Below are positions 26,970 through 36,150 of a stretch of 62,316 nt of DNA, piece by piece. Each line of letters starts with the position of its first letter. Positions within the stretch are counted from its first letter, which is position 1. The notes under the pieces were generated by a model, which had not been told where the DNA came from, did not search any database, and was given only the letters and a program-made list of their open reading frames with translations. The stretch is from Tardiphaga sp. (GTDB lineage: Bacteria; Pseudomonadota; Alphaproteobacteria; Rhizobiales; Xanthobacteraceae): assembly GCF_028290495.1 (NCBI RefSeq), contig NZ_JAQGJT010000007.1:1-62316 (forward strand), read 5' to 3'. The position numbers and the translations under genes are program-made.

Positions 26970-27272
26970 AAGGATGCAATAGTAGTGCGGCGCGAGCCGA
27001 AGCAAAAAGTATACGCATGTCGCAACGAAAGACAACAACATAAAATGAGCATCGGTTAACGCCAGATGACGACGACGTCTGCGGCCAAATGTGTCGGTGC
27101 CGCGACGATCCGTGCCCTTGTCTGCCCATGACTCAAGTACAATGTCGCGCCCGACGGTTGCCGGACCACGTTCAATGCCGCCATCACGGAGCTTGACGAT
27201 GGCGACGGCGCCGCCATCTGATGAATCCGCAACGGCCCGCTCGCTTCGGACCAGGCTGAACAAGGGGGGCCG
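26970..27272. other. divergent intergenic region between URC1 and GH1 genes
   Basis: About 300 bp between two divergent genes. Several open frames cross it in both directions, but none has a convincing start, ribosome site or recognisable domain. It presumably holds the promoters of both operons; no specific motif is supported here. Confidence 0.4.
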
Positions 27273-28730
27273 GTGGCCAGTATTTTTACGCGACGAGATT
27301 TTGCCGGCGGCGCGCTGGCACTAGGTGCCGCCGCCGCTTCGTCACCGATGGCGTTGGCCGCGGTCGAGCCTGCCAGCGCTTCGAGCTTTCCCAAGGGATT
27401 CGTCTGGGGCACCGCGACGTCGGCCTATCAGATCGAAGGCGGGGTCAACGAAGAAGGCCGCGGCCGCTCCATCTGGGACACCTATTCGCACACGCCGAGC
27501 AAGATCCACGGCAACGCCAATGGCGACCGCGCCAGCGATCACTTCCACCGATACAAGGAAGACGTGGCGCTGATGAAGGCGCTGGGCACCACCGCCTATC
27601 GCTTCTCGATCGCCTGGCCACGGGTATTCCCGGATGGCACCGGCGCCGCCAACCCGCAGGGTCTCGACTTCTACAACCGGCTGATCGACGAACTGCTCGC
27701 CAACGGTATCGAGCCGTTCGCGACATTATATCACTGGGACCTGCCGCAGGCGCTGCAGGATCGCATGGGCGGTTGGGAATCCCTCGATACCGCAAAGGCG
27801 TTTGGCGATTACGCCGGCTACGTGGCGTCGCGCCTCACCGACCGCGTCAGGAACGTCTTCACCATCAACGAATCCTCGACCTTCATCGATTTCGGCTATG
27901 GCGCGGGTCCGGTCGAACTGGCGCCCGGGCTGAAACTGTCGCAAGCGCGGCTGAACCAGATTCGTCACCACGTCGCGCTCGGCCACGGCCTCGCCGTGCA
28001 GGCGATCCGCGCGCAGGGCCGAACCGGCACCAAGGTCGGACTTGCCGAGAACGTCGTGTCCTGCGTGCCGGCGATCGAGACGGCGGAAAACATCCGCGCA
28101 TCGGAGATCGCCACCCGCGAGATGAACGCCGGCTATCTCACGGCGATCCTGGAGGGAAAGTACACCGACGCCTTCCTGGCCTATGCCGGCAAGAACGCAC
28201 CGCGCTTTACCGCTGAAGAGCTGAAGATCATCTCCTCGCCTATCGATTTCGTCGGCCTCAACATCTACATGCCGCAGCACTACGTCAGTGCCAGCGACCA
28301 CCCCAACGGCTTTTCGCTGCTGCCGTTTCCGACATCGTTTCCGCATATGGCGTCGGACTGGCTGCGGATCGGGCCGGAAGCGATGTACTGGGCGCCGCGC
28401 AACGTCGCCAAGGTATGGGACGTCAAGCAGATCTATATCAGCGAGAACGGCACCTCCGCCGCCGACAAGGTGCTCGCCGATGGCCGCATCATCGACCTCG
28501 ACCGCATCATGTATTTGCGCAACTACCTCACCCAGTTGCAGCGCGCGACGTCCGAAGGGGTTCCGGTCGCCGGCTATTTCCAGTGGAGCCTGATCGACAA
28601 TTTCGAATGGTCGGACGGCCTCGACAAGCGGTTCGGACTTTACCACGTCGATTTCGAAACCCAGAAGCGCACGCCCAAGCTCAGCGCGGAGTTTTACCGC
28701 CAGTTGATCGCGGCGAACGCGCTGAAGTAG
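27273..28730 (+). CDS. exported GH1 beta-glucosidase-like hydrolase
   Basis: A 485-residue family 1 glycoside hydrolase. The first 29 residues are a Tat signal (TRRDFAGGAL plus AAAASSPMALA). The (beta/alpha)8 domain shows WGTATSAYQIEG, the acid/base Glu200 in FTINES (the family usually has NEP), the nucleophile Glu391 in YISENGT, and the WSLIDNFEW sugar-binding segment. It would cleave beta-glucosides in the periplasm by a retaining mechanism. Most bacterial GH1 enzymes are cytosolic, so export is noteworthy. The start is a GTG at 27273. Confidence 0.9.
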   Translation: MASIFTRRDFAGGALALGAAAASSPMALAAVEPASASSFPKGFVWGTATSAYQIEGGVNEEGRGRSIWDTYSHTPSKIHGNANGDRASDHFHRYKEDVALMKALGTTAYRFSIAWPRVFPDGTGAANPQGLDFYNRLIDELLANGIEPFATLYHWDLPQALQDRMGGWESLDTAKAFGDYAGYVASRLTDRVRNVFTINESSTFIDFGYGAGPVELAPGLKLSQARLNQIRHHVALGHGLAVQAIRAQGRTGTKVGLAENVVSCVPAIETAENIRASEIATREMNAGYLTAILEGKYTDAFLAYAGKNAPRFTAEELKIISSPIDFVGLNIYMPQHYVSASDHPNGFSLLPFPTSFPHMASDWLRIGPEAMYWAPRNVAKVWDVKQIYISENGTSAADKVLADGRIIDLDRIMYLRNYLTQLQRATSEGVPVAGYFQWSLIDNFEWSDGLDKRFGLYHVDFETQKRTPKLSAEFYRQLIAANALK

Positions 28731-28749
28731 TCCGCCGGACAAAAACGGC

Positions 28750-29040
28750 ATGAATGTCGCAGGGAGATCGCTATCTGTCGCCGATCAACCGAAGCGAAGA
28801 CTGATGGCAAGATCCAGGACGGCAGGCGTGGACCGGGCGGCGCTGGCTAAAGAGTGCCTCGAGGCGATCCGGCTGTGGCCCGGTTGCGAAACCGTGAAGG
28901 AAATCGGCATTCTGGCCAACGGACCAAGCGATTTTCTGGTCCGCGTGATCGAATATGGCGCTGCCGTCAAACGGAAAGCCGACCGGGCAGCGCTTTGCGT
29001 GCAGCGTGAAAAGTCACGCGCCTATCATCTCGCGCCGTAG
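28750..29040 (+). CDS. conserved hypothetical protein, 78-96 residues
   Basis: A small basic protein without signal or membrane helix. The core ALAKECLEAIRLWPGCETVKEIGIL and the end CVQREKSRAYHL look like a folded alpha/beta domain. Two starts are possible: ATG 28750 (96 residues) or ATG 28804 (78 residues), the latter beginning nearer the conserved core. It follows the GH1 gene by 20 nt and may be cotranscribed. No family is recognised. Confidence 0.55.
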   Translation: MNVAGRSLSVADQPKRRLMARSRTAGVDRAALAKECLEAIRLWPGCETVKEIGILANGPSDFLVRVIEYGAAVKRKADRAALCVQREKSRAYHLAP

Positions 29041-29091
29041 GTCTGCCCATAAAATTGCCGGGAGAGTGCTAAACATTGAGCGTGCTATTTT

Positions 29092-29146
29092 ACGTGGTAG
29101 TGCGATCATTTCGGTACCACGTGCCGGGGCGTCCGTACCCACGTGC
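29092..29146 (+). promoter_or_regulatory. repeated CACGT-containing sites before the BMP transporter operon
   Basis: ACGTGGTA (29092-29099) is an inverted copy of TACCACGT (29115-29122); a third related site GTACCCACGTGC lies at 29135-29146. They fall 20-70 nt before the bmp-type start, a position suited to a repressor operator. No cognate regulator is encoded next to it. Confidence 0.4.
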
Positions 29147-29163
29147 AGCAAAAGGAAGATGGT

Positions 29164-30243
29164 ATGCGCTGGTCTGCTGTTCCCGTTTTCGCCGCCGCCC
29201 TGACCGGCGGCGCGGCTATCGCTTATGCAGCAGGCTTCACGTTGCCGGCGCCGCCGAAAATCGCCTTCCTCTATTTTGCCGACAAGACCGACGGCGGCTG
29301 GACCCAGGCATTCGACGAGGCCCGCCCGAAGATCGAGAAAGCGGTCGATATGCAGATCCCCTTCGTCGAGAACGTCCCGGAAGTTGCCGGACAGATCACA
29401 CCGGCGGCCGAGCGCTTCATCCAGCGCGGCTACAACGTCATCATCGGCACCGCTTTCGGCTATTCCGACACCTTCAAGGAACTGTCGCTGAAATATCCCA
29501 AGGTCGCGTTCCTGAATGCGTCCGGCACCACCAACGGCGCCAACCTCGAGTCGTTCTACGGCCGCACCTATGAGAGCCAGTATCTGTGCGGCATGGTCGC
29601 CGGTGCGATGTCCAAGACCGGCAAGCTCGGCTTCGTCGCCGCCCATCCGATCGGCCCGGTGAACTGGACCATCAATGCCTATGAGATGGGCGCGCTGAAG
29701 ATGAACCCGAAGGCCACCGTGACGGTGATCTTCACCGGCGCCTGGAATGACCCGGTCAAGGAGCGCGCCGCCGCTTCCGCGATGGCCGACCAGGGCATCG
29801 ACGTGATCGGCCAGCACGTCGATACGCCGACGCCGCAGATCGTGGCGCAGGAGCGCGGTATTTACGGCACCGGGCATCACCGCGACCTCCGCGAATTCGC
29901 GCCGAAAGCGACCTTGTGCTCCTCGGTCTGGACCTGGGACAAGTTCCTGTCGCCGGAGCTGAAGAAGGTCGCCGCCGGCAACTGGGAGCCGAGCCCGTAC
30001 GGCGCCTTCCCCGGCATCAAGGATGGCGGCACCGACATCGCCTGCTGCGGCAGCGCCGTGCCGAAGGACGTCGTCGACAAGGTGATGGCCGAGCGCGACG
30101 CCATCATCGCCGGCAAGCAGATCTTCACCGGTCCGATCGTGGACACCGCCAAGGTGGAGCGCGTTGCGGACGGCAAGACGCTGGATGATGGCGGATTCTG
30201 GAAGATGGACTGGTATGTGCCGGGCGTCATCGCGCAGAAGTAG
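29164..30243 (+). CDS. BMP family ABC transporter substrate-binding protein
   Basis: 359 residues: an N-terminal Sec signal (VPVFAAALTGGAAIAYAAG) and a mature basic-membrane-protein domain (KIAFLYFADKTDGGWTQAFDEARPKIEKA, GTAFGYSDTF, GMVAGAMSKTGKLGFVAAHPIGPVNW). Members studied in other bacteria bind nucleosides. No lipobox Cys is present, so it should be a free periplasmic protein. It heads an operon with one dual ATPase and two permeases. Start ATG 29164 has AGGAAG upstream. Confidence 0.9.
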   Translation: MRWSAVPVFAAALTGGAAIAYAAGFTLPAPPKIAFLYFADKTDGGWTQAFDEARPKIEKAVDMQIPFVENVPEVAGQITPAAERFIQRGYNVIIGTAFGYSDTFKELSLKYPKVAFLNASGTTNGANLESFYGRTYESQYLCGMVAGAMSKTGKLGFVAAHPIGPVNWTINAYEMGALKMNPKATVTVIFTGAWNDPVKERAAASAMADQGIDVIGQHVDTPTPQIVAQERGIYGTGHHRDLREFAPKATLCSSVWTWDKFLSPELKKVAAGNWEPSPYGAFPGIKDGGTDIACCGSAVPKDVVDKVMAERDAIIAGKQIFTGPIVDTAKVERVADGKTLDDGGFWKMDWYVPGVIAQK

Positions 30244-30249
30244 CCGCGC

Positions 30250-31755
30250 TTGACGCCCCCAGCCCTGAAACTCGCGGGCATCCGCAAATCCTTTGACGGC
30301 GCGCTTGCGCTCGACGGCGCCTCGTTCGAGAGCCACGCCGGCGAGGTCCATGCGCTGCTCGGCGAAAACGGCGCCGGCAAGTCGTCGCTGATGAACGTCG
30401 CCGCCGGCCTCTATGCGCCGGAGGCAGGCCAGATCCTGATCCACGGCGTCGCCACCTCGCTCAACGGTCCCGCCGATGCCCGCAGCCACGGCATCGGCAT
30501 GGTGCACCAGCACTTCAAGCTGGTGAAGCCTTTCACCGTTGCCGAGAACATCCTGCTTGCGAACGCCCGGCCGCATTTCGCGTCGGGCATCAAGGACATC
30601 CGCGCCGCGGTGCGCCAGCAGGCGGCCGAACTCAAATTCGATCTCGATCCCGACCGCCGCGTCGATACGCTGACGGTCGCCGAGCAGCAGCAGGTCGAGA
30701 TCGTCAAAGTACTGGTCGGCGGCGCCAACATCCTGATCCTCGACGAGCCTACCGCCGTGCTCACCTACGCCGAGGCCGAAGGGCTACTGGAAATCGTACG
30801 CCGGCTGGCGCGCGCTGGCACCGCGGTGGTGCTGGTGACGCACAAGCTGCACGAGGTCCGGCGCTTCGCCGACGCCGTCACCATCATGCGCGGCGGGCGG
30901 ACCGTCGCCACGCTCGATCCGCGCCAGGCCAGCGCGGAAGAATTGACCGAACTCACGGTCGGGCAGACCGTGCCGCTGCCGCCACGTACCAGGCACGAGG
31001 GTGGGCCGACCCGGCTCAATGTCGGCGCGCTCTGTTATGCGCGCGGCGACGGCCGCGCGATGCTGAACAACGCCACCTTCCACGTCCGCGCCGGCGAGAT
31101 CTACGGCATCGCCGGCGTCAGCGGCAACGGCCAGGCCGAACTCGCCGAAGCGCTGATCGGCGCGATCGAGCCGGACAGCGGTGAGATCTGGCTCGACAGC
31201 GCCGGTGATATCGCTCACGCCAGCAATGCGCAGCGCCGCGAGGCGGCGATCGCCGCGATCCCGGCCGATCGCTACGCCTTTGCGCTGGCAGGCGGTCTGT
31301 CGATATCAGACAATTTCGCCATCGCCCATATACGCTCAGGCCGCTACGGCAACATCGCCTGGGTCAATCGCGCGGCGATGCGCCGCGAGGCCGTTGCTGC
31401 CGTAAAGGACTACGACGTGCAGGGCGCACGCAGCGTCGGCCAGAAGGCATCGTTATTGTCCGGCGGCAATGCGCAGAAGCTGGTGATCGCCCGGGAATTC
31501 AGCCGCGCGCCGAATGTCGTCGTCGCGCACAGCCCGAGCCGCGGGCTCGATGTCCGCGCCTGCGCCGCCGTACACGAGCGCCTGATCGCGGCACGCGAGC
31601 GCGGTGCGGCAATCGTGCTTATCAGCGAAGACCTTGATGAGATCCTCAGCCTGTCGGACCGTATCGGCGTGATGACCAGGGGCGCCGTCGTCGCCGAATT
31701 CGAACGGCCAGCTGATCGCCAGGCGATCGGCCGTGCTATGGTCGACCACGCATGA
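30250..31755 (+). CDS. dual-domain sugar/nucleoside ABC transporter ATP-binding protein
   Basis: 501 residues with two ABC domains. The first has Walker A GENGAGKSS (38-46), the degenerate signature VAEQQQVEIVK and Walker B ILILDEPTAVL. The second has the weak Walker A AGVSGNGQAEL, signature LSGGNAQKLVIARE and SRGLDV, the asymmetry normal for RbsA/MglA-like and BMP-type systems. The start is a TTG six nt after the binding-protein stop, which implies coupled translation. Confidence 0.9.
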   Translation: MTPPALKLAGIRKSFDGALALDGASFESHAGEVHALLGENGAGKSSLMNVAAGLYAPEAGQILIHGVATSLNGPADARSHGIGMVHQHFKLVKPFTVAENILLANARPHFASGIKDIRAAVRQQAAELKFDLDPDRRVDTLTVAEQQQVEIVKVLVGGANILILDEPTAVLTYAEAEGLLEIVRRLARAGTAVVLVTHKLHEVRRFADAVTIMRGGRTVATLDPRQASAEELTELTVGQTVPLPPRTRHEGGPTRLNVGALCYARGDGRAMLNNATFHVRAGEIYGIAGVSGNGQAELAEALIGAIEPDSGEIWLDSAGDIAHASNAQRREAAIAAIPADRYAFALAGGLSISDNFAIAHIRSGRYGNIAWVNRAAMRREAVAAVKDYDVQGARSVGQKASLLSGGNAQKLVIAREFSRAPNVVVAHSPSRGLDVRACAAVHERLIAARERGAAIVLISEDLDEILSLSDRIGVMTRGAVVAEFERPADRQAIGRAMVDHA

Positions 31756-31786
31756 CCGTCTTGACCGTGTTGAGCAGGCGATCCCG

Positions 31787-32863
31787 TTGACCGATACTTC
31801 TGCCGCCCATCCGCGCCGCTTCGGCCGCATCACGCTCGACGTGCGGCAAAACCTGTCGGCGTGGAAACAGACTTTGTTCGTCGGCGGCTCGCTGCTGATC
31901 GGCCTCGCCATCTCCGTCGCCATCCTTGCCGTGGCCGGCATCGCGCCGCTGACGCTGGCTTCCGAACTCGCCAGCGTGCTGACCGCCGAAAGCCTGCGCG
32001 GCGTGCTGGTCCAGGCCGCACCTCTGGTACTGGTCGGGCTCGGCGCCAGCCTCGCGTTCCGGATCGGCTTCTGGAATCTCGGACTCGAGGGCCAGATGAT
32101 CTTTGGCGGCATTTTTGCCGCTGCCATTTCCATTTGGGAGATCGGCCCGGCCTCCACCCGCCTGCTCTTGATGGGAATCGCGGCGGCAGTCGGCGGCGCG
32201 CTGTGGGTGCTGCTGGTCGCGTTCCTGAAGAACCGGTTTCGCGTCAACGAGATTATCGCCACGCTGCTCCTGAACTACGTCGCGATGTATTTCCTGTTTC
32301 ACCTGTTGTACGGCGCCTGGCAGGATTCCAAGACTGCGTTTCCGCAATCGACGCCGTTCCGACCTTTCGAGCGGCTCGGCGATATCGGCTACGGCATCGA
32401 TGGCGGGCTCTTGATCGCGCTGGCCGGCGTGCTGGTCGCCGGCTGGGTGCTGCATCTCAGCCGCGCCGGTTTCTACACCCGCTTCATCAGCGCCAATCCG
32501 AAGATGGCCCAAATTGTCGGTGTCCCCGTACAGACCATGACGTTGTGCATCATCGCCGCGTCCGGCGCCTGCGCGGGGCTGGCCGGCTTCGTCAACATCG
32601 TCAGCCAGGAGGGACGGCTGACGCAGTCCTTCTCCAACGGCTACGTGTTCTCCGGCGTGCTGATCGCGTTTCTCGCGCGCAACGATCCAATCCTTGTCGC
32701 CATCGTCGGCTTCCTGATCGCCGTGCTGTTCATCACCGGGCAGACGCTGCAGGTATTCTACCAGATCCCGTTTGCGATGGTGCAGATGATCGAGGCGATC
32801 ATCGTCATCGCGGTGGCGTCGTCGGAATTCCTGATCCGCCACCGCATACGATGGATCCGCTGA
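31787..32863 (+). CDS. BMP-type ABC transporter permease 1
   Basis: About 358 residues with eight or more hydrophobic helices; the segment LGLEGQMIFGGIFAAAISIWE and the cytosolic AFLKNRFRVNEIIATLLLNYVAMY are characteristic of the BPD_transp_2 permease paired with BMP proteins. The TTG at 31787 with GAGCAGG upstream is preferred; an in-frame GTG at 31733 would overlap the ATPase by 23 nt. It forms a heterodimer with the next permease. Confidence 0.85.
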   Translation: MTDTSAAHPRRFGRITLDVRQNLSAWKQTLFVGGSLLIGLAISVAILAVAGIAPLTLASELASVLTAESLRGVLVQAAPLVLVGLGASLAFRIGFWNLGLEGQMIFGGIFAAAISIWEIGPASTRLLLMGIAAAVGGALWVLLVAFLKNRFRVNEIIATLLLNYVAMYFLFHLLYGAWQDSKTAFPQSTPFRPFERLGDIGYGIDGGLLIALAGVLVAGWVLHLSRAGFYTRFISANPKMAQIVGVPVQTMTLCIIAASGACAGLAGFVNIVSQEGRLTQSFSNGYVFSGVLIAFLARNDPILVAIVGFLIAVLFITGQTLQVFYQIPFAMVQMIEAIIVIAVASSEFLIRHRIRWIR

Positions 32864-32864
32864 C

Positions 32865-33800
32865 GTGGCCGATTTCCTGATCAACTGGATGGCGAACGTC
32901 CCGGTCACTGCAGCGCCTTACGCGCTGGCCGCCCTCGGCCTGATCATCTGCGAACGCTCCGGCGTGCTCAACCTCACCGCCGAAGGGCTGATGCTGATCG
33001 GCGCGCTGGCTGGCGCCGGGACCTGCCTGGCGCTCGGCGGTTATCCCGTCGTGGCGCTGATCGTCGCGATGCTGGCCGCGAGTGTAGTGTCGCTGCTGTT
33101 CGCGGTGCTCGTCGTGGTGCTGCGCGTCAACCAGGTGATCGCCGGGCTGTCGGTCGTGTTCTTCTGCCAGGGCCTGACCGGGCTGATCGGCACGCTGGCG
33201 AAATGGCAGAACAAGCAGATCAGCGGGCTTGGCCGCATGGAAATCTGGCCGCTCTCGCAAATCCCTGCGGTCGGCAAGATCTTCTTCAACCAGGACCCGG
33301 TGGTCTATTTCGCCGTCATCATCTTTTTCGCCGTCAACTTCGTTCTGTTCCGCACCATGCTCGGGCTGCGGCTGCGTGCCGTCGGCGAAAATCCCGCAGC
33401 ATCGGACGCCGCCGGCGTCAGCGTCTCGCTGCATCGTATTCTCGCGATCGTCGCTGGCTCCTCGCTGATCGGGCTGGCCGGCGGTTACATCTCCGTCGTC
33501 AGCGTCAAGCTGTGGGTGACGGGCATGGTCGGCGGCCGCGGCTGGATCGCGGTGGCGCTGGTGGTGTTCGCGCGCTGGGCGCCGTGGCCGGCGCTGTGGG
33601 GCGCGCTGTTGTTCGGCTGCATCGAGGCGCTGATCCCGCAGGTCGCGGCGGCCGGCATCCGCGTGCCGCAATATCTGATGCTGATGACGCCCTATCTTGC
33701 GACCATCGGCGTGATGATCTGGGTCGGCGCCAAGGACCGCCGCGGCAGCCAGGAGCCCGGCGCGCTCGGACAGCCACATGTCCGCGAGGAACGGCGCTAG
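32865..33800 (+). CDS. BMP-type ABC transporter permease 2
   Basis: 311 residues, multi-span, with CERSGVLNLTAEGLMLIGALAG at the N-terminus and VLRVNQVIAGLSVVFFCQGL, both hallmarks of the second permease of this importer class. GTG start one nt after the previous stop. Its last codon overlaps the convergent hydrolase gene by 4 bp. With the three preceding genes it completes the importer. Confidence 0.88.
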   Translation: MADFLINWMANVPVTAAPYALAALGLIICERSGVLNLTAEGLMLIGALAGAGTCLALGGYPVVALIVAMLAASVVSLLFAVLVVVLRVNQVIAGLSVVFFCQGLTGLIGTLAKWQNKQISGLGRMEIWPLSQIPAVGKIFFNQDPVVYFAVIIFFAVNFVLFRTMLGLRLRAVGENPAASDAAGVSVSLHRILAIVAGSSLIGLAGGYISVVSVKLWVTGMVGGRGWIAVALVVFARWAPWPALWGALLFGCIEALIPQVAAAGIRVPQYLMLMTPYLATIGVMIWVGAKDRRGSQEPGALGQPHVREERR

Positions 33801-34594
33801 TCTGTCCCTGCCGGCATGGCGCTGACCGGCAGGCGCGCATGCGTTGCCGCAACCTCGAGCAGCATCGCGACCAGCCCGTCCGGGTTCGACAGTTGCGGCG
33901 CGTGATCGCTGTCGAGGCCATAGACGGCATCGCAACCGGTGATCTCCTGCATCTTGCGCTGTAGCGGCAGATGTACCGAGCGATCCTGCAGCGTCTCGAT
34001 ATAGACCCGCGGCACCGAGCCGTAGTTCCCTTGCGTCAGATGCAGCTTGCCATGCCGCACGCCCTGCGGCTGCGGTGTCAACCGGGCAGCCGCGGCCTCC
34101 GCCTGCGCACGGTCGGCCTGCTGATAAAACACCTCGATCGCCGCCTCCGGGTTGATCATGGAAGTCTGCCCTTCCGGATCGTGAGTCAGCAGCGCATGCG
34201 CGCCGCGCATCCACGGCTCCAGATAGGTGTCGTAAAATTCCAGCACCGCCATGCCGTCCGGCAGCATGAAGGCGCACAGATAGATCGACAGCGCGATCCG
34301 GTCGGGGCGCAACTCGGCGGATTGCGACACGGTAATGCCGCCCATGCTGTGGCCGACCAGAACCACCGGACCCGCAACGCCGTCGATCACCGCCATAAGT
34401 TTGGCGACGTAGGCCGCCAGATCGACCGCATCGGGCGGCGTATCGTCATGGCCGTTGCCGGGCAGATCGACGGCGATCGCACGATGGCCGCCGGCCTGAA
34501 GCCGCGGCACCACATTGTCCCACGCCCAGGCGCCATGCCAGGCGCCGTGAACCAGAATGAAGGTAGCGGGTGCAGCAGCCATGAAGCGATCCAT
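33797..34594 (-). CDS. alpha/beta fold hydrolase
   Basis: 265 residues. The oxyanion strand FILVHGAWHGAWAW and the nucleophile elbow VGHSMGGITV (Ser) are clear, and a late Asp and His (DSDHAPQLSNPDGLVAML) complete the triad. The HGAWHG start resembles plant esterase/hydroxynitrile lyase and bacterial methyl-ester hydrolases. Start at ATG 34594 or 34582; the open frame beyond is unlikely to be translated. No operon partner. The substrate is unknown. Confidence 0.85.
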   Translation of the reverse strand: MDRFMAAAPATFILVHGAWHGAWAWDNVVPRLQAGGHRAIAVDLPGNGHDDTPPDAVDLAAYVAKLMAVIDGVAGPVVLVGHSMGGITVSQSAELRPDRIALSIYLCAFMLPDGMAVLEFYDTYLEPWMRGAHALLTHDPEGQTSMINPEAAIEVFYQQADRAQAEAAAARLTPQPQGVRHGKLHLTQGNYGSVPRVYIETLQDRSVHLPLQRKMQEITGCDAVYGLDSDHAPQLSNPDGLVAMLLEVAATHARLPVSAMPAGTD

Positions 34595-34918
34595 TTGGGG
34601 GAACCGGCCGGTATCGGCCAACTGTTGCGAGGATAGCGCGGCGCTGCGCGGTTCGCCGCGCCGAAAGATTCGGCACCGCGTGACCGAAAAGATGCGGCCG
34701 TCAGCGGCCGGCGCACGCCGACGCACTGCGGGCCCGCGGATTTCCCGGCGAATTAAGGCGTTTCCGCGTGCTGTGAGATTCATTGCCCGCTTGGTTGACT
34801 TTGCCCCGCCCTTCCCCAATAAACGCGCCAACCGGGAGCCCTTCATTGGGCATTCGTTTTAACGTCATCTATGGCCGTCCAGCCACTTTATGGTGGGTTG
34901 AGGTCAATGGCGTGGAGC

Positions 34919-35004
34919 GGGGGAGTGTCCCGAGTGGCAAAGGGAGCTGACTGTAAATCAGCCGTCTTATGACTTCGAAGGTTCGAGTCCTTCTTCCCCC
35001 ACCA
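34919..35004 (+). tRNA. tRNA-Tyr (anticodon GTA)
   Basis: 86-nt class II tRNA. The acceptor GGGGGAG pairs with TTCCCCC; the anticodon loop CTGTAAA carries GTA; a long variable arm (CCGTCTTATGACTTCG) precedes the T arm GGTTCGAGTCC; CCA is encoded at 35002-35004. Confidence 0.95.
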
Positions 35005-35129
35005 TCCTGTTTTCGTTGAAGAAATAGCCCTGCGGGGCGAGCCGAAATTGCCTCTGTGCGACTTCGTGCGACATGCTTCGTTCACGCTCGCATCCCGACG
35101 TTGATTCCCAATGCGTTCATGGCGCCCGC

Positions 35130-35258
35130 TCACTTCACCTTCACGGTGAAAAACTCGCCGAAGGCCTTCCACAGCTGCACCGCGCCGATGCCAATGGCGA
35201 AGGCCGTACCCAGCTGCTCCCGAGTGAGGACGGCGACAGGGATTGGCCCGGCAGCCAT
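35130..35258 (-). CDS. possible 42-residue peptide or gene remnant
   Basis: An ATG at 35258 opens a short frame with a hydrophobic stretch (LGTAFAIGIGAVQLW) and a basic end. It lies in the 540-bp gap between tRNA-Tyr and the MarR gene, which otherwise holds no gene. No strong ribosome site is seen. It may be the decayed 3' end of a larger membrane protein. Confidence 0.2.
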   Translation of the reverse strand: MAAGPIPVAVLTREQLGTAFAIGIGAVQLWKAFGEFFTVKVK

Positions 35259-35367
35259 TGGGACACGCCCGATCGACGAAGGGTTTCGCCAATCGCGGCA
35301 CAGGGCACGCGCCTCTCATCCGCCATTGCACCTGAGCCAGACGTTCGACGTCCTGCCCTTGCAATAT

Positions 35368-35398
35368 TGACAGTACACATATCGACCGCATACTGTCA
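35368..35398 (+). promoter_or_regulatory. inverted repeat, candidate MarR/MobR operator
   Basis: TGACAGTA (35368-35375) and TACTGTCA (35391-35398) form a perfect 8-bp inverted repeat with a 15-nt spacer, so the half-site centres are about two helical turns apart. It lies about 150 bp before the MarR start and upstream of mobA. Confidence 0.45.
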
Positions 35399-35544
35399 GT
35401 TAACCGCCCTGAACGGGTGCGAGCTGAATGGGGAGAATCGAGTGCATTTGCCCGGATACCGCAGCCCTTCGTGCCGGCCGGCCAACGCCCTTCATGGCGA
35501 GGCACAGGCTCCCCTGCCCCATGCCGTCCCCGGAAAGCCGCGCG

Positions 35545-36084
35545 ATGCCGCGTAAACCGAAAATGGAAGATGCGCCCCCGTCAGCTTCTCTGGCAGCCGC
35601 GATGGATCACGTCTATGCGATGCCCGGGCATCTGTTCCGCCGGATGCAGCAGATCGCCGTCGCGGTCTTCATGGAGGAATGCAAGGCGTACGATATGACG
35701 CCGGTGCAATACGCGGCGCTGGTTGCGATCCGCGCCCATCCGGGAATCGACGCCACCCGTCTTTCGGCGGTGATCGCCTTCGATCGCTCGACGCTCGGCA
35801 GCGTCATCGAGCGTCTGGAATCCAAGGGCCTGCTGGAACGCAAGGCGGGAGCCGGCGACAAGCGGGTCAAGCTGCTGCATCTGACGACACCGGGCGCCGC
35901 CGAATTGCGCGAGGTCGAACCGCTGGTCGCGCAGGCGCAGCTGCGGATGCTGCAGCCCCTGAAGCCCGCCGACCGCAAGACCCTGCTCGCGCTGATGGCG
36001 CAGCTGGTCGATCTCAACAACGACGCCTCACGCGCGCCACTGCGCGCCGAAGATGCGATCCAGCATCTGCACAAATCGAAATAA
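35545..36084 (+). CDS. MarR family transcriptional regulator (MobR-like)
   Basis: A 179-residue winged-helix regulator: VQYAALVAIRAHPGIDATRLSAVIAFDRSTLGSVIERLESKGLLERKAGAGDKRVKLLHLTTPG is the MarR DNA-binding domain with wing. In Comamonas testosteroni mobA is controlled by the MarR-type regulator MobR, which responds to 3-hydroxybenzoate; the same order here supports that role. Start ATG 35545 has GGAAAG eight bases upstream. It is 66 nt before mobA on the same strand. Confidence 0.88.
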   Translation: MPRKPKMEDAPPSASLAAAMDHVYAMPGHLFRRMQQIAVAVFMEECKAYDMTPVQYAALVAIRAHPGIDATRLSAVIAFDRSTLGSVIERLESKGLLERKAGAGDKRVKLLHLTTPGAAELREVEPLVAQAQLRMLQPLKPADRKTLLALMAQLVDLNNDASRAPLRAEDAIQHLHKSK

Positions 36085-36150
36085 CCAAGGCCAGTCACCC
36101 GATCAAAGAATGGCGTCACAGCCGAACGGCCACATCTTCAAGGAGCTCTC

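Noticed and set aside
25511..27043. 510-residue plus-strand frame
   Set aside because: Antisense to URC4 and URC1, with typical shadow composition (Arg, Asp and His rich) and no domain.
29014..30576. 520-residue minus-strand frame
   Set aside because: Antisense to the BMP binding protein, a GC-rich third-position shadow.
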